This document shows positions 1-9,956 of a DNA stretch of 64,000 bases, piece by piece. The stretch is from positions 36,955,771 through 37,019,770 of the forward strand of contig NC_134705.1 of NCBI RefSeq assembly GCF_043290135.1, read 5' to 3'. The DNA comes from Rhipicephalus microplus (Eukaryota; Arthropoda; Arachnida; Ixodida; Ixodidae). Numbering within the stretch: position 1 is the first letter of the stretch; the number at the start of each line of letters is the position of its first letter. The notes under the pieces are model-generated. The model made no database searches and was not told where the DNA came from. It saw only the letters and a list, made by a program, of their open reading frames with translations. Position numbers and translations under genes: made by a program.

Positions 1-833
1 TTTAACTTGCCGAGTAAAATGAGATGATTAAGGGTATCGAATGCTTTCCTACAGTCAATGAAGACACCCAGTGTAAGCTTTTTTTCTTCGATGTTTTTGA
101 TTATCAATCCTTTTTGGGTTATCAACGCAGTCTGTATGAATTTGCCACGCTAAAAACCATTCTGATTTTTTAAAGTATGTTGTGCTTGTTAAGAAAACTA
201 TTCAGGCGGCAGAAAATTTTTTTCTCTAACGCCTTTGAAAATACAGGTATATTTGAAATTGGTCGGTATTTATTAGTATCATTAACATCTTTATTTTTAT
301 ATATGACGGATACTTTTGACATTTTCTTGAGATTTGGCAAGCACCCAGACTGGCGAACTAGAATAAACAGGGAAGCTAAACAAGGAGCAAGGAGGTCAAT
401 TACTTGCTTATTCGCTTCAACCTGAAATCCGTCGACATCAATCGCTTTGCTGCTTTTGAAAGATAAAAATGTGCGCACTATTTCTGCTTCATCTACGGGT
501 GCAAGAAACATTGTGTCAGAATTGTGGTAAGGAATCTGAGTATGGGCAGGGCTTCCCAGTGGTTGTACCACATTAGCAAAGTGCCTATTGAAATGCTCGG
601 CTAAAGGTACACCGGATAGATTATACCCGTTTGCAGTTATTTCCCTTAAAGTATTCTGAACAGCATTGCGGTTCGGAGCCTAAGATCTCAGAAAACATGT
701 TGTCATAATAACAGGTTTTTGCCTTCTTTAATGACGCAGTTAGTTTATTCCTGTAGGCTTTAAAGGCATCAAAGTCTGCAGTGTCTCTTGTTCGCAAAAA
801 CTTCTTGAACAGATGAGTTTTTTCCCTGTTCAT
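1..833 (-). pseudogene. Reverse transcriptase N-terminal half of ORF2 (CR1/L2-like), cut by window edge
   Basis: On the minus strand 621-833 encodes the linker ahead of the RT (KTHLFKKFLRTRDTADF), and 170-571 encodes RT motifs 1-2 (KSSKAIDVDGF, LAPCLASLFILVRQSG, YRPISNIPVFSKALEK). After a frameshift near 150-170, about 24-95 encodes the first catalytic aspartate region (GVFIDCRKAFDTLNH). The motif order matches CR1/L2/Jockey-type RT. The YADD box would lie to the left of base 1. The 177-425 plus-strand open frame is only the shadow of this domain. The element is inactive through frameshifts, whatever lies beyond the edge. Confidence 0.85.
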
Positions 834-1111
834 TTTCAGGTGTTCTCACTCTACCCAAGGTTGTCTTATTTTTATATTAGGCTTAGCATTTATGTAAGCG
901 AAACATGTATTGTAATTATTCCTGAATATACATACAATTCACAATAGCTCTCATTTGGGTCCATGTGAACGTAATCAGAAGACCAATGGTCTCTCAGAAT
1001 CAGCCTACGGAATGAATTCATATTTTTGTTAGACATACATCTGTACCTAATATTGTCATTGCAAGTTATTTCCTGTGCAGCAGTTCTGGGAAATGCAATA
1101 AAAACAGAACA

Positions 1112-1810
1112 TTGGTCACTCACCCCTGCACATATCGATCAGCTGCGCGTACATCAGTGTCTATGCTGACAATGAACAAGTCTAGGACTCACTGGCAAAT
1201 CGTCGTCACGTGTGTGCGTGTAGTAATGACGCTATTATAACCACAAGCGGACAATGTGGTAATGAACTCTCGAGAGGTCAGGTTATCTTTCATAAGGTTT
1301 AGGTTAAAATCACCGCATAATAAAATGTCGTACTGATTAAACGTTCAATACTTTAAGATTTCCTCAAGAAATTCTGAAAATGTGCGGAGGTGACCAGACG
1401 TTGAGCGGTAACACGCCACATTCAGGTTGTTCTTATTCGTTATGCAAAGCACTTCATAATCAGGTGTAATACACGTAAGTACCGGAACTATATCGCAGAG
1501 CGTGTGTTTTCTTACGTGAACTGCCACTCCGCCACCTCGGAGCGTACTTTGATTGATGATAGTTATTGTAGTGATGATAGTAGTGATGATAGTTATTGAG
1601 ATTCAGCATTTCACTTTCTTCATCATCTTCATCATACCATATTTCAGTCAGCATATTTACATTGAGAAGGAAGTTGAATTTGCTAAAAAGTGAGCTTAAA
1701 TCATCTATCTTATGAGGCGCGGAACTCGCTTTGAGGTGAATAGCAGGGAACATGCTCTGCGACTGCGCCGGAAGTATGTTCAGATGGCAGACAAAATTCT
1801 TGATATTCCA
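1112..1810 (-). pseudogene. AP endonuclease domain of ORF2 (CR1/L2-like), broken
   Basis: This domain nicks target DNA to prime reverse transcription. The minus strand shows the N-terminal motif region (KIDDLSSLFSKFNF, LTEIW) at about 1640-1720. Next comes GGVAVHVRK near 1510-1530, the catalytic GDFN motif at 1303-1314 and the C-terminal GVSDQCSVF at about 1105-1125. The usual SDH triplet reads SDQ; the His codon is replaced by CAA at 1112-1114, which removes a catalytic residue. Frames change between about 1550 and 1640 (low-complexity TCA/ATG-rich stretch) and again near 1190, so the domain is not one open frame. Family assignment is confident; function is lost. Confidence 0.75.
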
Positions 1811-1889
1811 TTGCGTGCACAAGAAGAAAAAATAGCGAAAGTTTGGCCACAAACACCCAAGGCAATCTTTCCCAGGTCAGAATTAATTT

Positions 1890-2513
1890 AAATGCGCACC
1901 ACCGGACTCGACTGTGTTTTTCGAGCAAGAATTCTTCCATTTTTTTCCACACATACTACCAGTGATGCTCCCGTTTCTTTGCGAGTGCATGTGCAAGCAG
2001 CTGCTTTAGTGTCGGACAGAGATGCTCATTCTCCAAAATTTGTTCTTCGCGCGAGATGCCTATGTTGCTATTCCTAATGCGATTTTTGCGGGCTTTCTCG
2101 ACGACGTCTCGTTTATGCCTGCTTTTGAACTCCTCAACAACGTTTGTTTTGCTGTGCTCACGCCTCGGTACGCCGTGACACGCCTCTATATCGCCAGCAA
2201 AAATTGGTTCACCTAATACGTCACCAATCTTGCCTACAAAATCAGTGATGTTTTCATTCTCCATCTCGATGAGCCCTTTTCTTTCAATGGTTGATCTGCG
2301 GTAATATGGTTCACACTGAACAACCTGCTTCCGCAGTTCGACAATGACTGACTCATTTTCAGCGCAGTTAGCTTTTAGCCCCTCGTTTTCCTTCCATAAG
2401 CTTTCTCTCTCGGTGCGCCCTTCTGCTAACTGTTGTTTTATAATTTCAAACTGTTTTTCCATGAATTCAAATCCCTCTTTCATTTGTTCCATCTTGGCAC
2501 GTAGTTCACGCAT
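1890..2513 (-). pseudogene. ORF1 protein of CR1/L2-like element (coiled coil plus FP25K-like domain)
   Basis: ORF1 proteins of this group bind element RNA and act as nucleic-acid chaperones. The frame from 2513 starts MRELRAKMEQMKEG and has a strongly charged, Glu/Lys/Gln-rich N-terminal part of about 80 residues typical of a coiled coil. A block follows with YYRRSTIERKG, KIGDVLGEP, IEACHGVPRR and NEHLCPTLKQLL. Those motifs match the C-terminal domain shared by many arthropod ORF1 proteins, which resembles the baculovirus FP25K C-terminal domain (family knowledge). The open frame ends at 1956, but matching C-terminal residues continue in another frame to about 1890, so there is a frameshift near the end. 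ORF2 follows on the same strand, as expected. Confidence 0.75.
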
Positions 2514-2648
2514 GTCAGAGCGCGCATCCTTATCTTAACAGCGTATCTAGCGTATCTATAACAAACAAAAGCACCAACCTGCAGTACAAAAATACGTTCA
2601 ATTATTCCTCCACCTACGAGCTTTCACCACTGCCATATGTCTCACCGA

Positions 2649-2949
2649 GTGCCGACTGCTTCCTTTTGTGCTCGCGCTGATGCCTTCGCCACAAAATCTG
2701 AAGTGCAGAAACAGTGTGGTGCTTCATCACATCAGCAGCAGTACAGCTTCAGCCGATGTTGCTTCAGTGCCACAGCTCCCAGAGGTTTCAGGCCTCTCGT
2801 GCCGACTGCTTCCTTTTGTGCTCGCGCTGATGCCTTCGCCACAAAATCTGCAGTGCAGAAACAGTGTGGTGCTTCATCACATCAGCAGCAGTACAGCTTC
2901 AGCCGATGTTGCTTCAGTGCCACAGCTCCCAGAGGTTTCAGGCCTCTCG
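2649..2949 (+). repeat. Tandem duplication, two 150-bp units
   Basis: Two head-to-tail units, 2649-2798 and 2799-2948, appear identical except for one base (TCTGAAGTGC in the first, TCTGCAGTGC in the second). The period is a multiple of three, and two plus-strand frames stay open across both units (2637-2957 and 2668-2973). One frame repeats SSSTASADVASVPQLPE, a low-complexity Ser/Ala linker-like text. The near identity implies a recent duplication. It could be part of a linker exon of the transposase-like locus downstream or simply a young minisatellite; neither is shown. Confidence 0.85.
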
Positions 2950-2989
2950 GTGGCTGAACACCTGTCCGAATGAATGAATCTTCCCCCTC

Positions 2990-5234
2990 TAAAAAAGCCA
3001 TCTGCAGAAACATCTGTTCAAATGAATGGATCTTTCCCTGCTGAGGAAGGAAAGCCAGCTGCTCAAGTTGACGTCACATACTTGCCTTCATTCAGCGAGA
3101 GTTTTTGCAGCTATTACAAGCATTCAGTGAGCTTTAACATGTGATGGGCATGTACTCACAAACTAGTTCGCATACTGAAACCACCACGTGGGACAGGTAT
3201 TCTCTGGGGTTGTGTGTGCCCTTTCATATTTGCAACAAAGGAAATTAAGTCCCGTAGTTCCCTGAACTATTTCACCTCAGAGTGGTTGTGAGAATTTATT
3301 AGAAGGCAGAGAGGTCAGCCTGAGCTAGTTCGCTGTAGAGTAGTTCATGACAGTTCAAGTATTTTTGCCACAACACAAAAGGTCCATTCTGCAGTGCATG
3401 CTCATTTTTTTTTCACCTGTGCGTTTTAAAACTATACAAATGTGACGCGGCAGTTCCATTCCTGTGAAAAGCCTGCCGAGACACTTTCATGCATTACGGG
3501 GCAACCTGCAGATTTTATAATGATGCACATAAGACCTTGTACACTTAAATGCAGGCCCGTTGCCAGAAAATTTTCAGCAGGGGCCCACCTGCTGAGGGCC
3601 TTTAAAAATCTGTATTTTCATTATTCATGTTGGGTAGAACACACCCTTCCACCCAAATTTTAAGGAGGTTAGGTCAGGCCCCTAGGGCACCCTTAATTAA
3701 AAAGACATGCACGTGGGAGCAGTTGAAGTATCATGCGAATTTTCTTATCAACCTTATTTCTCTTATGCCACTTTGTCTTTTATATGAATGTATGTCATAT
3801 ATGAGTTAGACTATATAAGCAGCATTTATAAAGCCTTTTTATTGACATTAGCTAGACAGGAGGATTTTAACGACAACAGCAACGAAGAATATTGGTACTC
3901 ATTTGCAATTCATTATGTTCTCTGTTACAGCAGTGTTTTTAGATGTTGCTACAACCTCCAACGAGATAATGAAGAGCATAGGAGACCACGTTCCCCTGCA
4001 GTGAGTGTACTTAGGCCCAGCGGTAATATTAGTACAGCACTTATGCTGAAACCTATGCCTGACTAAAACACAGCCCAGCCGAAAGCATAAGACTTATTTC
4101 ACACGAAAGCACACTGTGGTTCATGGACGCTTTCTTTTATTACAAGCATGTGTTTTCAGATGTTCACCAAATAAGAAGGGACACACTGACACATGTGTAC
4201 AACTACATTTGTCGCAGCATATACAACGGGCTGCCACCTACCAAAGCAGTTTCACAGGGGACACAAATAAACAGTAAAGTGATTCCATGTGACACTATTT
4301 ACACGTTATTTATGTGCTAATACACCAACTTCTTCACCAACTTCTTTTGTATAAGACATTGCCAGTTACTTTATATAAGACTTCCAAACAATGCTACAAT
4401 TAGCTCATGGAGTGACTGTTTCGTGATAGTATACTTGTGCAGCGTTACCGGCTATTATTAAAATGGAGTGCGCCAATCACGTTTTTCGGTTGTGAAGAGA
4501 TGCACCTAAAGGGTTCCTGCAATGGTTAACTGAAGCTGCGTTAGCATTTCTGCTACAGCACAATGTAATAATAAGCACCGTAAATTCAAGTATTTACTTT
4601 GCATCATGACTGCTAAAAGCTACAAGCTTTTTAGCAGTGCTTTTCCTCCCGTTCCTATCCTTAATGCAACTGTCACTAGGGCACGATTGAGCTGTAGCTA
4701 TTTGTCAACATTATACTTGAATCTTTCACTACAACGACACTACCTATATCGGCCACTTAATGTTTTCTCTAGTGCACTTATGATCAGTAAACACTAAAAA
4801 GTATTAGGAAAAATTAAGTTAATCGAGACAATAAGCAATAAAAATTGTAGTAGTATCTTTGGAGGTGAAGTAATGGCTTCAGGTGAGTGGATGCTGACAC
4901 CTATTAGATATCCCAGAGCTCACTCTACTGATTCACCTCGGGAACTCCTCTCGAAGGTTGCCTGGCATTATCACTGATCACTAGATTTGTTGCAAGGTGA
5001 AATGCAAGAAGGGCAGACCATGTGGTTCAAGGACACTGGAAAGTCCTACCTTATTCGTGTCAGTATAAAAAAAAATAGGAGGCTATCTCGTATTTAGGAA
5101 ATGGGGGTCAAAGGAAGCCTTGCTTTGGTGGGTCTGGCTTTTCATATACTTTCTGTCGCATCGTGCAATGCTCCCACATGCTAAGCACCCACATGCTAAG
5201 CAACACAACACATGCTACAGGTAACATAATAATT
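2990..5234. other. Unassigned AT-rich DNA
   Basis: No open frame here looks like a known protein; the longest (3788-4066, 92 aa) is ordinary chance length. At 3551-3680 there is a short G/C-run stretch beginning GCCCGTTGCCAGAAAATTTT, similar to the ends of short arthropod MITEs, but no matching inverted end was found. Confidence 0.5.
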
Positions 5235-5380
5235 GTGCCTAAAGCATCCTTCACAGTTATATTACAATTACTTTAATATTATCCCCTACACTTTCCTTGG
5301 CATAATTGCCAGTCAGTTCTCACTATATTGTCTAACAAAAAACACGCCCTTAAATAAACCCTTATTTTTTCATTCATAGC
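5235..5380 (+). repeat. SINE 3' tail fragment (tick composite SINE)
   Basis: The block CTTCACAGTTATATTACAAT ... TTGGCATAATTGCCAGTCAG closely matches the tail downstream of the tRNA-like head in the copies at 5587 and 6150. The head is missing, so this is a 5'-truncated copy directly upstream of the next one. Confidence 0.6.
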
Positions 5381-5765
5381 GAGGGTCTCGTTCTGGTAAA
5401 CTTAATGTCATCGGGTATTATGCCAGGGAATATTAGGGTGCTGCCAGCCGTAACAACATCACCTGTTGTACGATGCCTGTAGGCAAAAATTGAGTATCCC
5501 ACACTCACTGCAATGGCAACAGGCAGCGCTGACTGACACTACCACATTTAAATGCATATTCATATCCCATAAAGTAGACGGGGGATGGCCGGCATGGTAG
5601 CTCAGTTGGTAAAGGTTCGGATGCATTATTCGAAGGCCGCCGGTTCAGTCCCTGCCCACGCCAAGTTATTTTTTCGTCCGGTTTTCTTCACAGTTACAAT
5701 AAAATTACTTATATTAACATCTATAATTTCTTGACATAATTGTCTGGCAGTTACCACTAACCTAA
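5381..5765 (+). repeat. tRNA-derived composite SINE, copy B
   Basis: A leader of about 200 bp ends in CATAAAGTAGACGG and is followed by a tRNA-like head with a pol III A box at 5598-5610 (TAGCTCAGTTGGT) and a B box at 5642-5652 (GGTTCAGTCCC). The tail begins TTTTTTCGTCCGG. The structure resembles tRNA-derived SINEs described from ticks, such as Ruka (established family; match by eye). It abuts copy C in the opposite orientation. Confidence 0.75.
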
Positions 5766-5769
5766 CCAA

Positions 5770-6100
5770 GCCATATAATTGAGAACTAACGAACAATGGT
5801 GCCAAGGTATAGGGGATGTTATTAGTTGTGAATGTAATGTAAATGTGAAAAAAATAAAGGTGAATGAAAATATTGCTTTTCGTGAGCAGGAACTGAACTT
5901 GTGAACTTCGAACTACACATCCGATGTTCTACTAACTGAGCTATCGTGGCGGCCATTACCTCGTCCACTTTATGGGGGACATATGTGCACTTAAATGCAA
6001 GTGCGTCAATCAGCGCCACCATGTGCTACGCGACGCCAACAGGCAGAAAAAGTATTTCACACTCGCCGTCATGGTTGCTAGTAGTGCTGACTCACGCTGT
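5770..6100 (-). repeat. tRNA-derived composite SINE, copy C (inverted)
   Basis: On the minus strand the same leader (ending CCATAAAGTGGACGAGG), A box (GATAGCTCAGTTAGT, near 5931-5945) and B box (CAAGTTCAGTTCC, near 5889-5901) appear, then the tail running down to about 5770. It lies tail-to-tail with copy B. Confidence 0.75.
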
Positions 6101-6375
6101 TACTTGTAAATTCATATACATACTGGATAAAGAAGACGACAGAATGGCCACCGCGTCAGCTCATGTGGTAGAGCATCAGACGCGTTATGTGACAGTCGTA
6201 GGATCAGTCCCAGCTTCTGGAAAGCAATTTTTTCGTCCACCCTAATTTCTTCTCATTTACACAACATATACTCTAATCGGTGTCCCCTCTACTTTTTATG
6301 GCGTTAATGTAGGTTAGTTCTTTATAATACTATGTCTAGCGAAATGGAGCCTTAAAGTTTTTATTTCTTTCATTC
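6101..6375 (+). repeat. tRNA-derived composite SINE, copy D
   Basis: A short leader (CTGGATAAAGAAGACGAC) precedes the tRNA-like head, with the A box at 6157-6170 (CAGCTCATGTGGTA) and a degenerate B box at 6201-6211 (GGATCAGTCCC). The tail contains TTTTTTCGTCCACC and TAGGTTAGTTCTTTATAATA. It is more diverged than copy B. Confidence 0.7.
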
Positions 6376-6456
6376 AACCAAGGCATGAGACTTGTTCATT
6401 GTGCAATTTAGCAACACACAAGCACTAACATGTTTTCCGTGGTCATTCATTTGCAG

Positions 6457-6835
6457 TATCCATCAAGACTACAACACTGGTATTCTAACAATGGAAGAGC
6501 CTCTCCACAGGGAATGAATGTTTATTGTGTTTGAGAGCTCCCTTCATGAACTGCTCCATATGTGGCCAAATAATTGGCAACCTGAACTTCAGCGTCATGA
6601 GAACTCTGGTCGTTGTAGAGGGGGTGTGCGAGCAACTGCACAAGCTCCGGTGGAAAAGCCAGCCACTTGTTCGAGGTAGTGAAGCTGGAGCCGGCAACTT
6701 ACTCCTGGTCGCTGGCACGCTCTACTAGGGCTGCGTGGTGGCTGCAACCATCCAATGCCTCGGCGCTCAGGTCATCACGGAGTGCACCTTCTACAACTAC
6801 CAGAGGGCCTACTTGCTCCCCGCAGTAAAACAGGT
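6457..6835 (+). pseudogene. THAP/Kolobok-like transposase exon, locus 1 (WKSQP exon)
   Basis: This stretch encodes the conserved middle block of a widespread transposase-like family: IVFESSLHELL, a CxxC pair (CSICG), RWKSQPLV, GNLLLVAGTLY, VITECTFYNYQ and AYLLPAVKQ. It is bounded by a good acceptor (ATTTGCAG, ending 6456) and a donor (AACAG|GTGCTC, at 6835/6836), so it looks like a true exon rather than a retrocopy. It is broken by one frameshift before 6530 and a TAG at 6726-6728. The same block occurs at 48406-48765. Assignment to the THAP/DDE Kolobok-type superfamily is from remembered motifs and is inference; the paralogy with the second locus is visible in the sequence. Confidence 0.7.
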
Positions 6836-7516
6836 GCTCTTATTGATTAACATCTAAATATAACTATAGCAAGACTTGTATACATATTACACAACGTGAA
6901 CACAAATGCTTATACTTCTCTTGCATTAAAGTGACTTTTGCTTTTTTTAGCATAGTTTTGCCATAGATTTACACAATGCAAAGCATTTGCTTCAATCTGT
7001 ATATATTTGTCAATGTTATCTAAATTCAGAACATGAGATCATTTTGTATAAACTTTTAAAAAACTAGCCCATCTGATTTTTTTTGGTACAATGCGAAAGA
7101 GAAGCCTGATATTTTAGCATGATAATATCAAAATAAAGAAACCAGTCCTCTGGAAAAATCATAGTTTTACAAACAGTTTTAGCTTACTGCTTTATTATCT
7201 TACTGACTAATATGAATACTCATGATAGAACTGAGTTTGAGATGATGAACTTGTACAGTGGTAAAAATGTAGCAGTGGTGGAATACTCGTGGGCATGAAA
7301 CATCATTGCTATTATACCAAGCCCCAGAAACTCGGCGCTAGTTTCAGTTTCAAAGAACATGCATGGTCGTAGAAGTTGCTGGGCATCCTAAGGTTCGGTG
7401 AACGGAGTGAGGTTGATGTGAATATTCGCATTTATTGGCCATCACAAGTTTTTACAAACAAAAAAGTCTACGTCCCGTAAAGAGCTTCTCTTTTGTTTAT
7501 ATGTGTTATCATATTC
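6836..7516. other. Unassigned DNA between transposase exon and LTR element
   Basis: AT-rich and without recognisable coding text. If the exon at 6457-6835 is real, this is the first part of the following intron, later enlarged by the LTR element. Confidence 0.4.
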
Positions 7517-7520
7517 CTTA

Positions 7521-7794
7521 TGTTGTATCGGCTGCGGTGTCACACCGCAGCCGATGTCACACCGGTTGCGGTGTCACGATGTCACACCGGCTGCGGTGTC
7601 ACACCGGTGTCACTGGCTGTCCACTGCGCATGCGTGAAGTTTCTTTGCTCTGTTCCCTTCTCCCTTTTCCCTTACCACGATCTTATATTAATGCCCTACT
7701 GTAGGTAATAAACGTCATTCTTTGCCTGCCTACGCAAACCGTGTCAACGTGTGTTCCTTTCGAGCCGTGGCCAGTAGGCCATGGCGACTCAACA
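7521..7794 (+). repeat. 5' LTR of Ty3/gypsy element 1
   Basis: The 274-bp LTR begins TGTTGTATCGGC and ends GACTCAACA. It has a TATA-like TCTTATATTAA at 7681 and a polyadenylation signal AATAAA at 7707-7712. It is 66 bp longer than the 3' LTR because of an expanded block of GGCTGCGGTGTCACACC-type repeats at about 7529-7612, which includes a perfect hairpin (GGCTGCGGTGT with its reverse complement, one-base loop). Confidence 0.9.
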
Positions 7795-7795
7795 G

Positions 7796-7813
7796 TGGCG
7801 ACGAGTCACATCG
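7796..7813 (+). promoter_or_regulatory. Candidate primer binding site
   Basis: TGGCGACGAGTCACATCG starts one base after the 5' LTR and begins with TGG, the complement of a tRNA CCA end. Which tRNA primes it was not determined. Confidence 0.5.
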
Positions 7814-7878
7814 TAACCCACGATGTCAAGGCAGACCCGGGCACTCGGACCTTGGAGGCAGCCGTGCCAACGACGTCC

Positions 7879-8654
7879 ATGGCTTCCCAGATGCTTACGA
7901 CCTTTGACGAGAGCACAGATAAGTGGAACCCGTACTTGATCAAAGCAGAAGCGTACTTCGAAGCAAACGGCATTACTGAGTCAAGAAAGAAAAGAGCACT
8001 TCTTGGGGCTGCGCTGAGCATGCAGGCCATTCAAATTCTTGCCGGAAGAGTAGCTGCCCGGAAGCCGAATTCCTTGACTTATGACGAAGTTACCGAAACC
8101 TTGAATAAGTACTATAACCCTAAACGCAACGACATTGCGGAGAACTACAAGTTCTTCAGCCGCTCCCAACTGAAGGGGGAATCGGTTCGCGCTTTTCTCA
8201 TCGAGATCTGCCGCATTGCAGACAAATGCCACTTTGGCAGCTACCTTTGACAGAATGATCCGGGACAGGATTGTTTGCGGTGTGCGCTCAAGTGCGGTGC
8301 GAAAACAACTGCTAGTGCGGAAAGAGCTAACGCTGGAAGAAGCGGAAGCGATAGTAATATCTGCCGAAGCCTGCCGAAGACGATGCGGAAAGCATTTCAG
8401 CCGAAGCAACACCGCTGTTAATAATGCAGGCACGTCGACGAACAAATCTCAGAGAAAGCGCTGAAAACGCAGGAGGCCGGAATTGCGGAAGTAGTGGAAC
8501 TTTTAAACATAATTTTAACAGCTGCAGCTGGATCACTGCGCGTTTTTATCGATTTGGTCAACGCGGGCATATCGCAAGAAGATGTCCCAGCCGCCGAGGC
8601 AGGGAAGCAGGACGCGCTGCGCCGGAGCTGCACGGAAAAGCATTAGCAGTGTAG
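7879..8654 (+). pseudogene. Gag (capsid and nucleocapsid) of Ty3/gypsy element 1, frameshifted
   Basis: Gag forms the particle that packages element RNA. The likely start is the ATG at 7879 (MASQMLTTFDEST), since upstream codons of that frame lie in the LTR and leader. Capsid-like text (KWNPYLIKAEAYFEANGI, SRSQLKGESVRAFLIE) runs to about 8215. It continues in another frame (8216-8464, LVRKELTLEEAEAIVISAEA) and then a third (8424-8654) with the zinc knuckle. In the knuckle both leading cysteines are Phe (FYRFGQRGHIARRC; TTT at 8544-8546 and 8553-8555), while His and the last Cys remain. Gag is therefore split by at least two frameshifts and has a dead knuckle. Confidence 0.85.
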
Positions 8655-8699
8655 GAAGTGGCGTCGGAAGATTACTATGAGAATGCTCATATCTGGACG

Positions 8700-9060
8700 T
8701 TGCTGTCAGAATGAAAAAAAAAAACAGGCTCAAGCCGCCGATGCGGCGCACGTTCAGTTGGGCCGCTGCGGAGCTGACATTGGAGGTAGACACAGGATCT
8801 CCGGTGTGTGTCATAGCCCGGAAGCTTTTGAGGAACATCGTGAGCACTGGCCGAAATTGCAACCTTCACAGCTTAGCCTTTCGGGCTACGCAGGAAAACT
8901 ACCAGTACTAGGTGAACTTCAACTGATGGTTACGTACCAAGGTGTGGCGCTTGAATGTAAGCTCGTAGTACTAGACTGCGTTGGACCAAGCCTGTGCGGA
9001 GGAGACCTCATAAACATGCTGGACAAGGCTGGAGTTTCGGTACTGCAAGTGGAAAAAGGC
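8700..9060 (+). pseudogene. Aspartic protease region of Ty3/gypsy element 1
   Basis: The retroviral-type protease active site DTGS is at 8789-8800 (context LTLEVDTGSPVCVI) in the 8711-8911 frame. The rest of the domain (GKLPVLGELQLMV, LECKLVVLDC) lies in the 8677-9222 frame, so a frameshift falls between about 8810 and 8850. An A-run at 8711-8720 is a plausible slippage site. Confidence 0.8.
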
Positions 9061-9099
9061 GTGGCACCAGGCACAGTGCAAGACATCAGCCACGACAAC

Positions 9100-9956
9100 A
9101 ATCACGCTGAATACCCAGACGTCTTTTTGGAGGAACTGGGACTGATCAAGGGGCACCCAGCCAGCTTGATGCTGAAGGAGGGTGCTATTCTCAAGTTTTG
9201 CAAAGCGAGATCACTTCCGTAGGCCCTCCGCGACAAAGTGGCAAAGGAATTGGAATGGCTGGTGTCCCTGGGCATTATATCACCCGTGAAACATTCGGAC
9301 TGGGCGACTCCCATAGTGCCTGTGCTTAAGGAGGACGGCACAGTTCGTATTTGCGGGGATTTTAAAGCCATGTTGAACCAAGCGTGTGAAACGGAGCAAT
9401 ATACCCTTCCGGTGATCCTGTACATGTTTGCGTCATTAGGTGGTGGAGAATTGTTCAGTACGCTAGACCTGAAAGATGCCCACAACCAGGTGCCGAAGGT
9501 GCACGCAAGCTATGCGTGATTAACACGCATCTGGGACTCTTGTGTTACAACAGGCTGTCGTTCGGTATTTCCACGGCTCCGGCTATATCTCAGAGGAATG
9601 TGGATACCATGCTGGCCGGTCTTCCTGGAGTGCAAGCGTACTTGGACGAAGTGCTTGTGTCTGAAAAGGTGGCAGACAACGAAGCTCGGCTGAAAGCAGT
9701 GTTGCATCACTTCCGGGAACACGGCGTAAAGTTGAGGTATGACAAATGCGGCTTCAGTCAACCGTCCGTAGCTTATTTCGGACATCGGATAGATGGACAT
9801 GGCCTGCACTCCACCGAAAGGAACGTGGAAGCTATCGTGAAGGCGCCGAGTCCTTGCAATGTGAGCGAGTTGCGCTCGTTTGTCGGCTTGTTGACATTCT
9901 ATTCCGGATTTTTCCAAATATGTCAACAACGTTATTGCCGTTGTATCACTTGCTAG
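9100..9956 (+). pseudogene. Reverse transcriptase of Ty3/gypsy element 1, broken, YLDE box
   Basis: RT blocks are visible in order: EYPDVFLEELG (about 9109), a TAG stop at 9220-9222, then ISPVKHSDWATPIVPV, DGTVRICGDFKAML and STLDLKDAHNQVP (9238-9495). A frameshift follows near 9495-9520, then LLCYNRLSFGISTAP, the active-site box and the connection (9516-9900). The box reads YLDE at 9639-9650 (TAC TTG GAC GAA) where catalytic RTs have YxDD. That removes the third catalytic aspartate. The frame is lost again near 9910. Confidence 0.88.

Larger units (their letters stand above)
1..2513 (-). mobile_element. CR1/L2-like non-LTR retrotransposon, 5' part, degraded
   Basis: Read on the minus strand, this stretch holds, in order, an ORF1 protein, an AP-type endonuclease and the start of a reverse transcriptase, the layout of CR1/L2/Jockey-group elements. 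The element runs off the window at base 1 before the catalytic YADD box. An in-frame stop lies directly upstream of the ORF1 ATG at 2513, so the 5' end is near there or is truncated. Several frameshifts break the coding frames, so this copy cannot move by itself. The exact clade is uncertain, because the part of the RT most useful for phylogeny is missing. Confidence 0.85.

Noticed and set aside
5588..5660. tRNA gene at the GGCCGGCATGGTAGCTCAG sequence
   Set aside because: Has A and B boxes but no complete cloverleaf, and is followed by a conserved non-tRNA tail repeated elsewhere; it is a SINE head.
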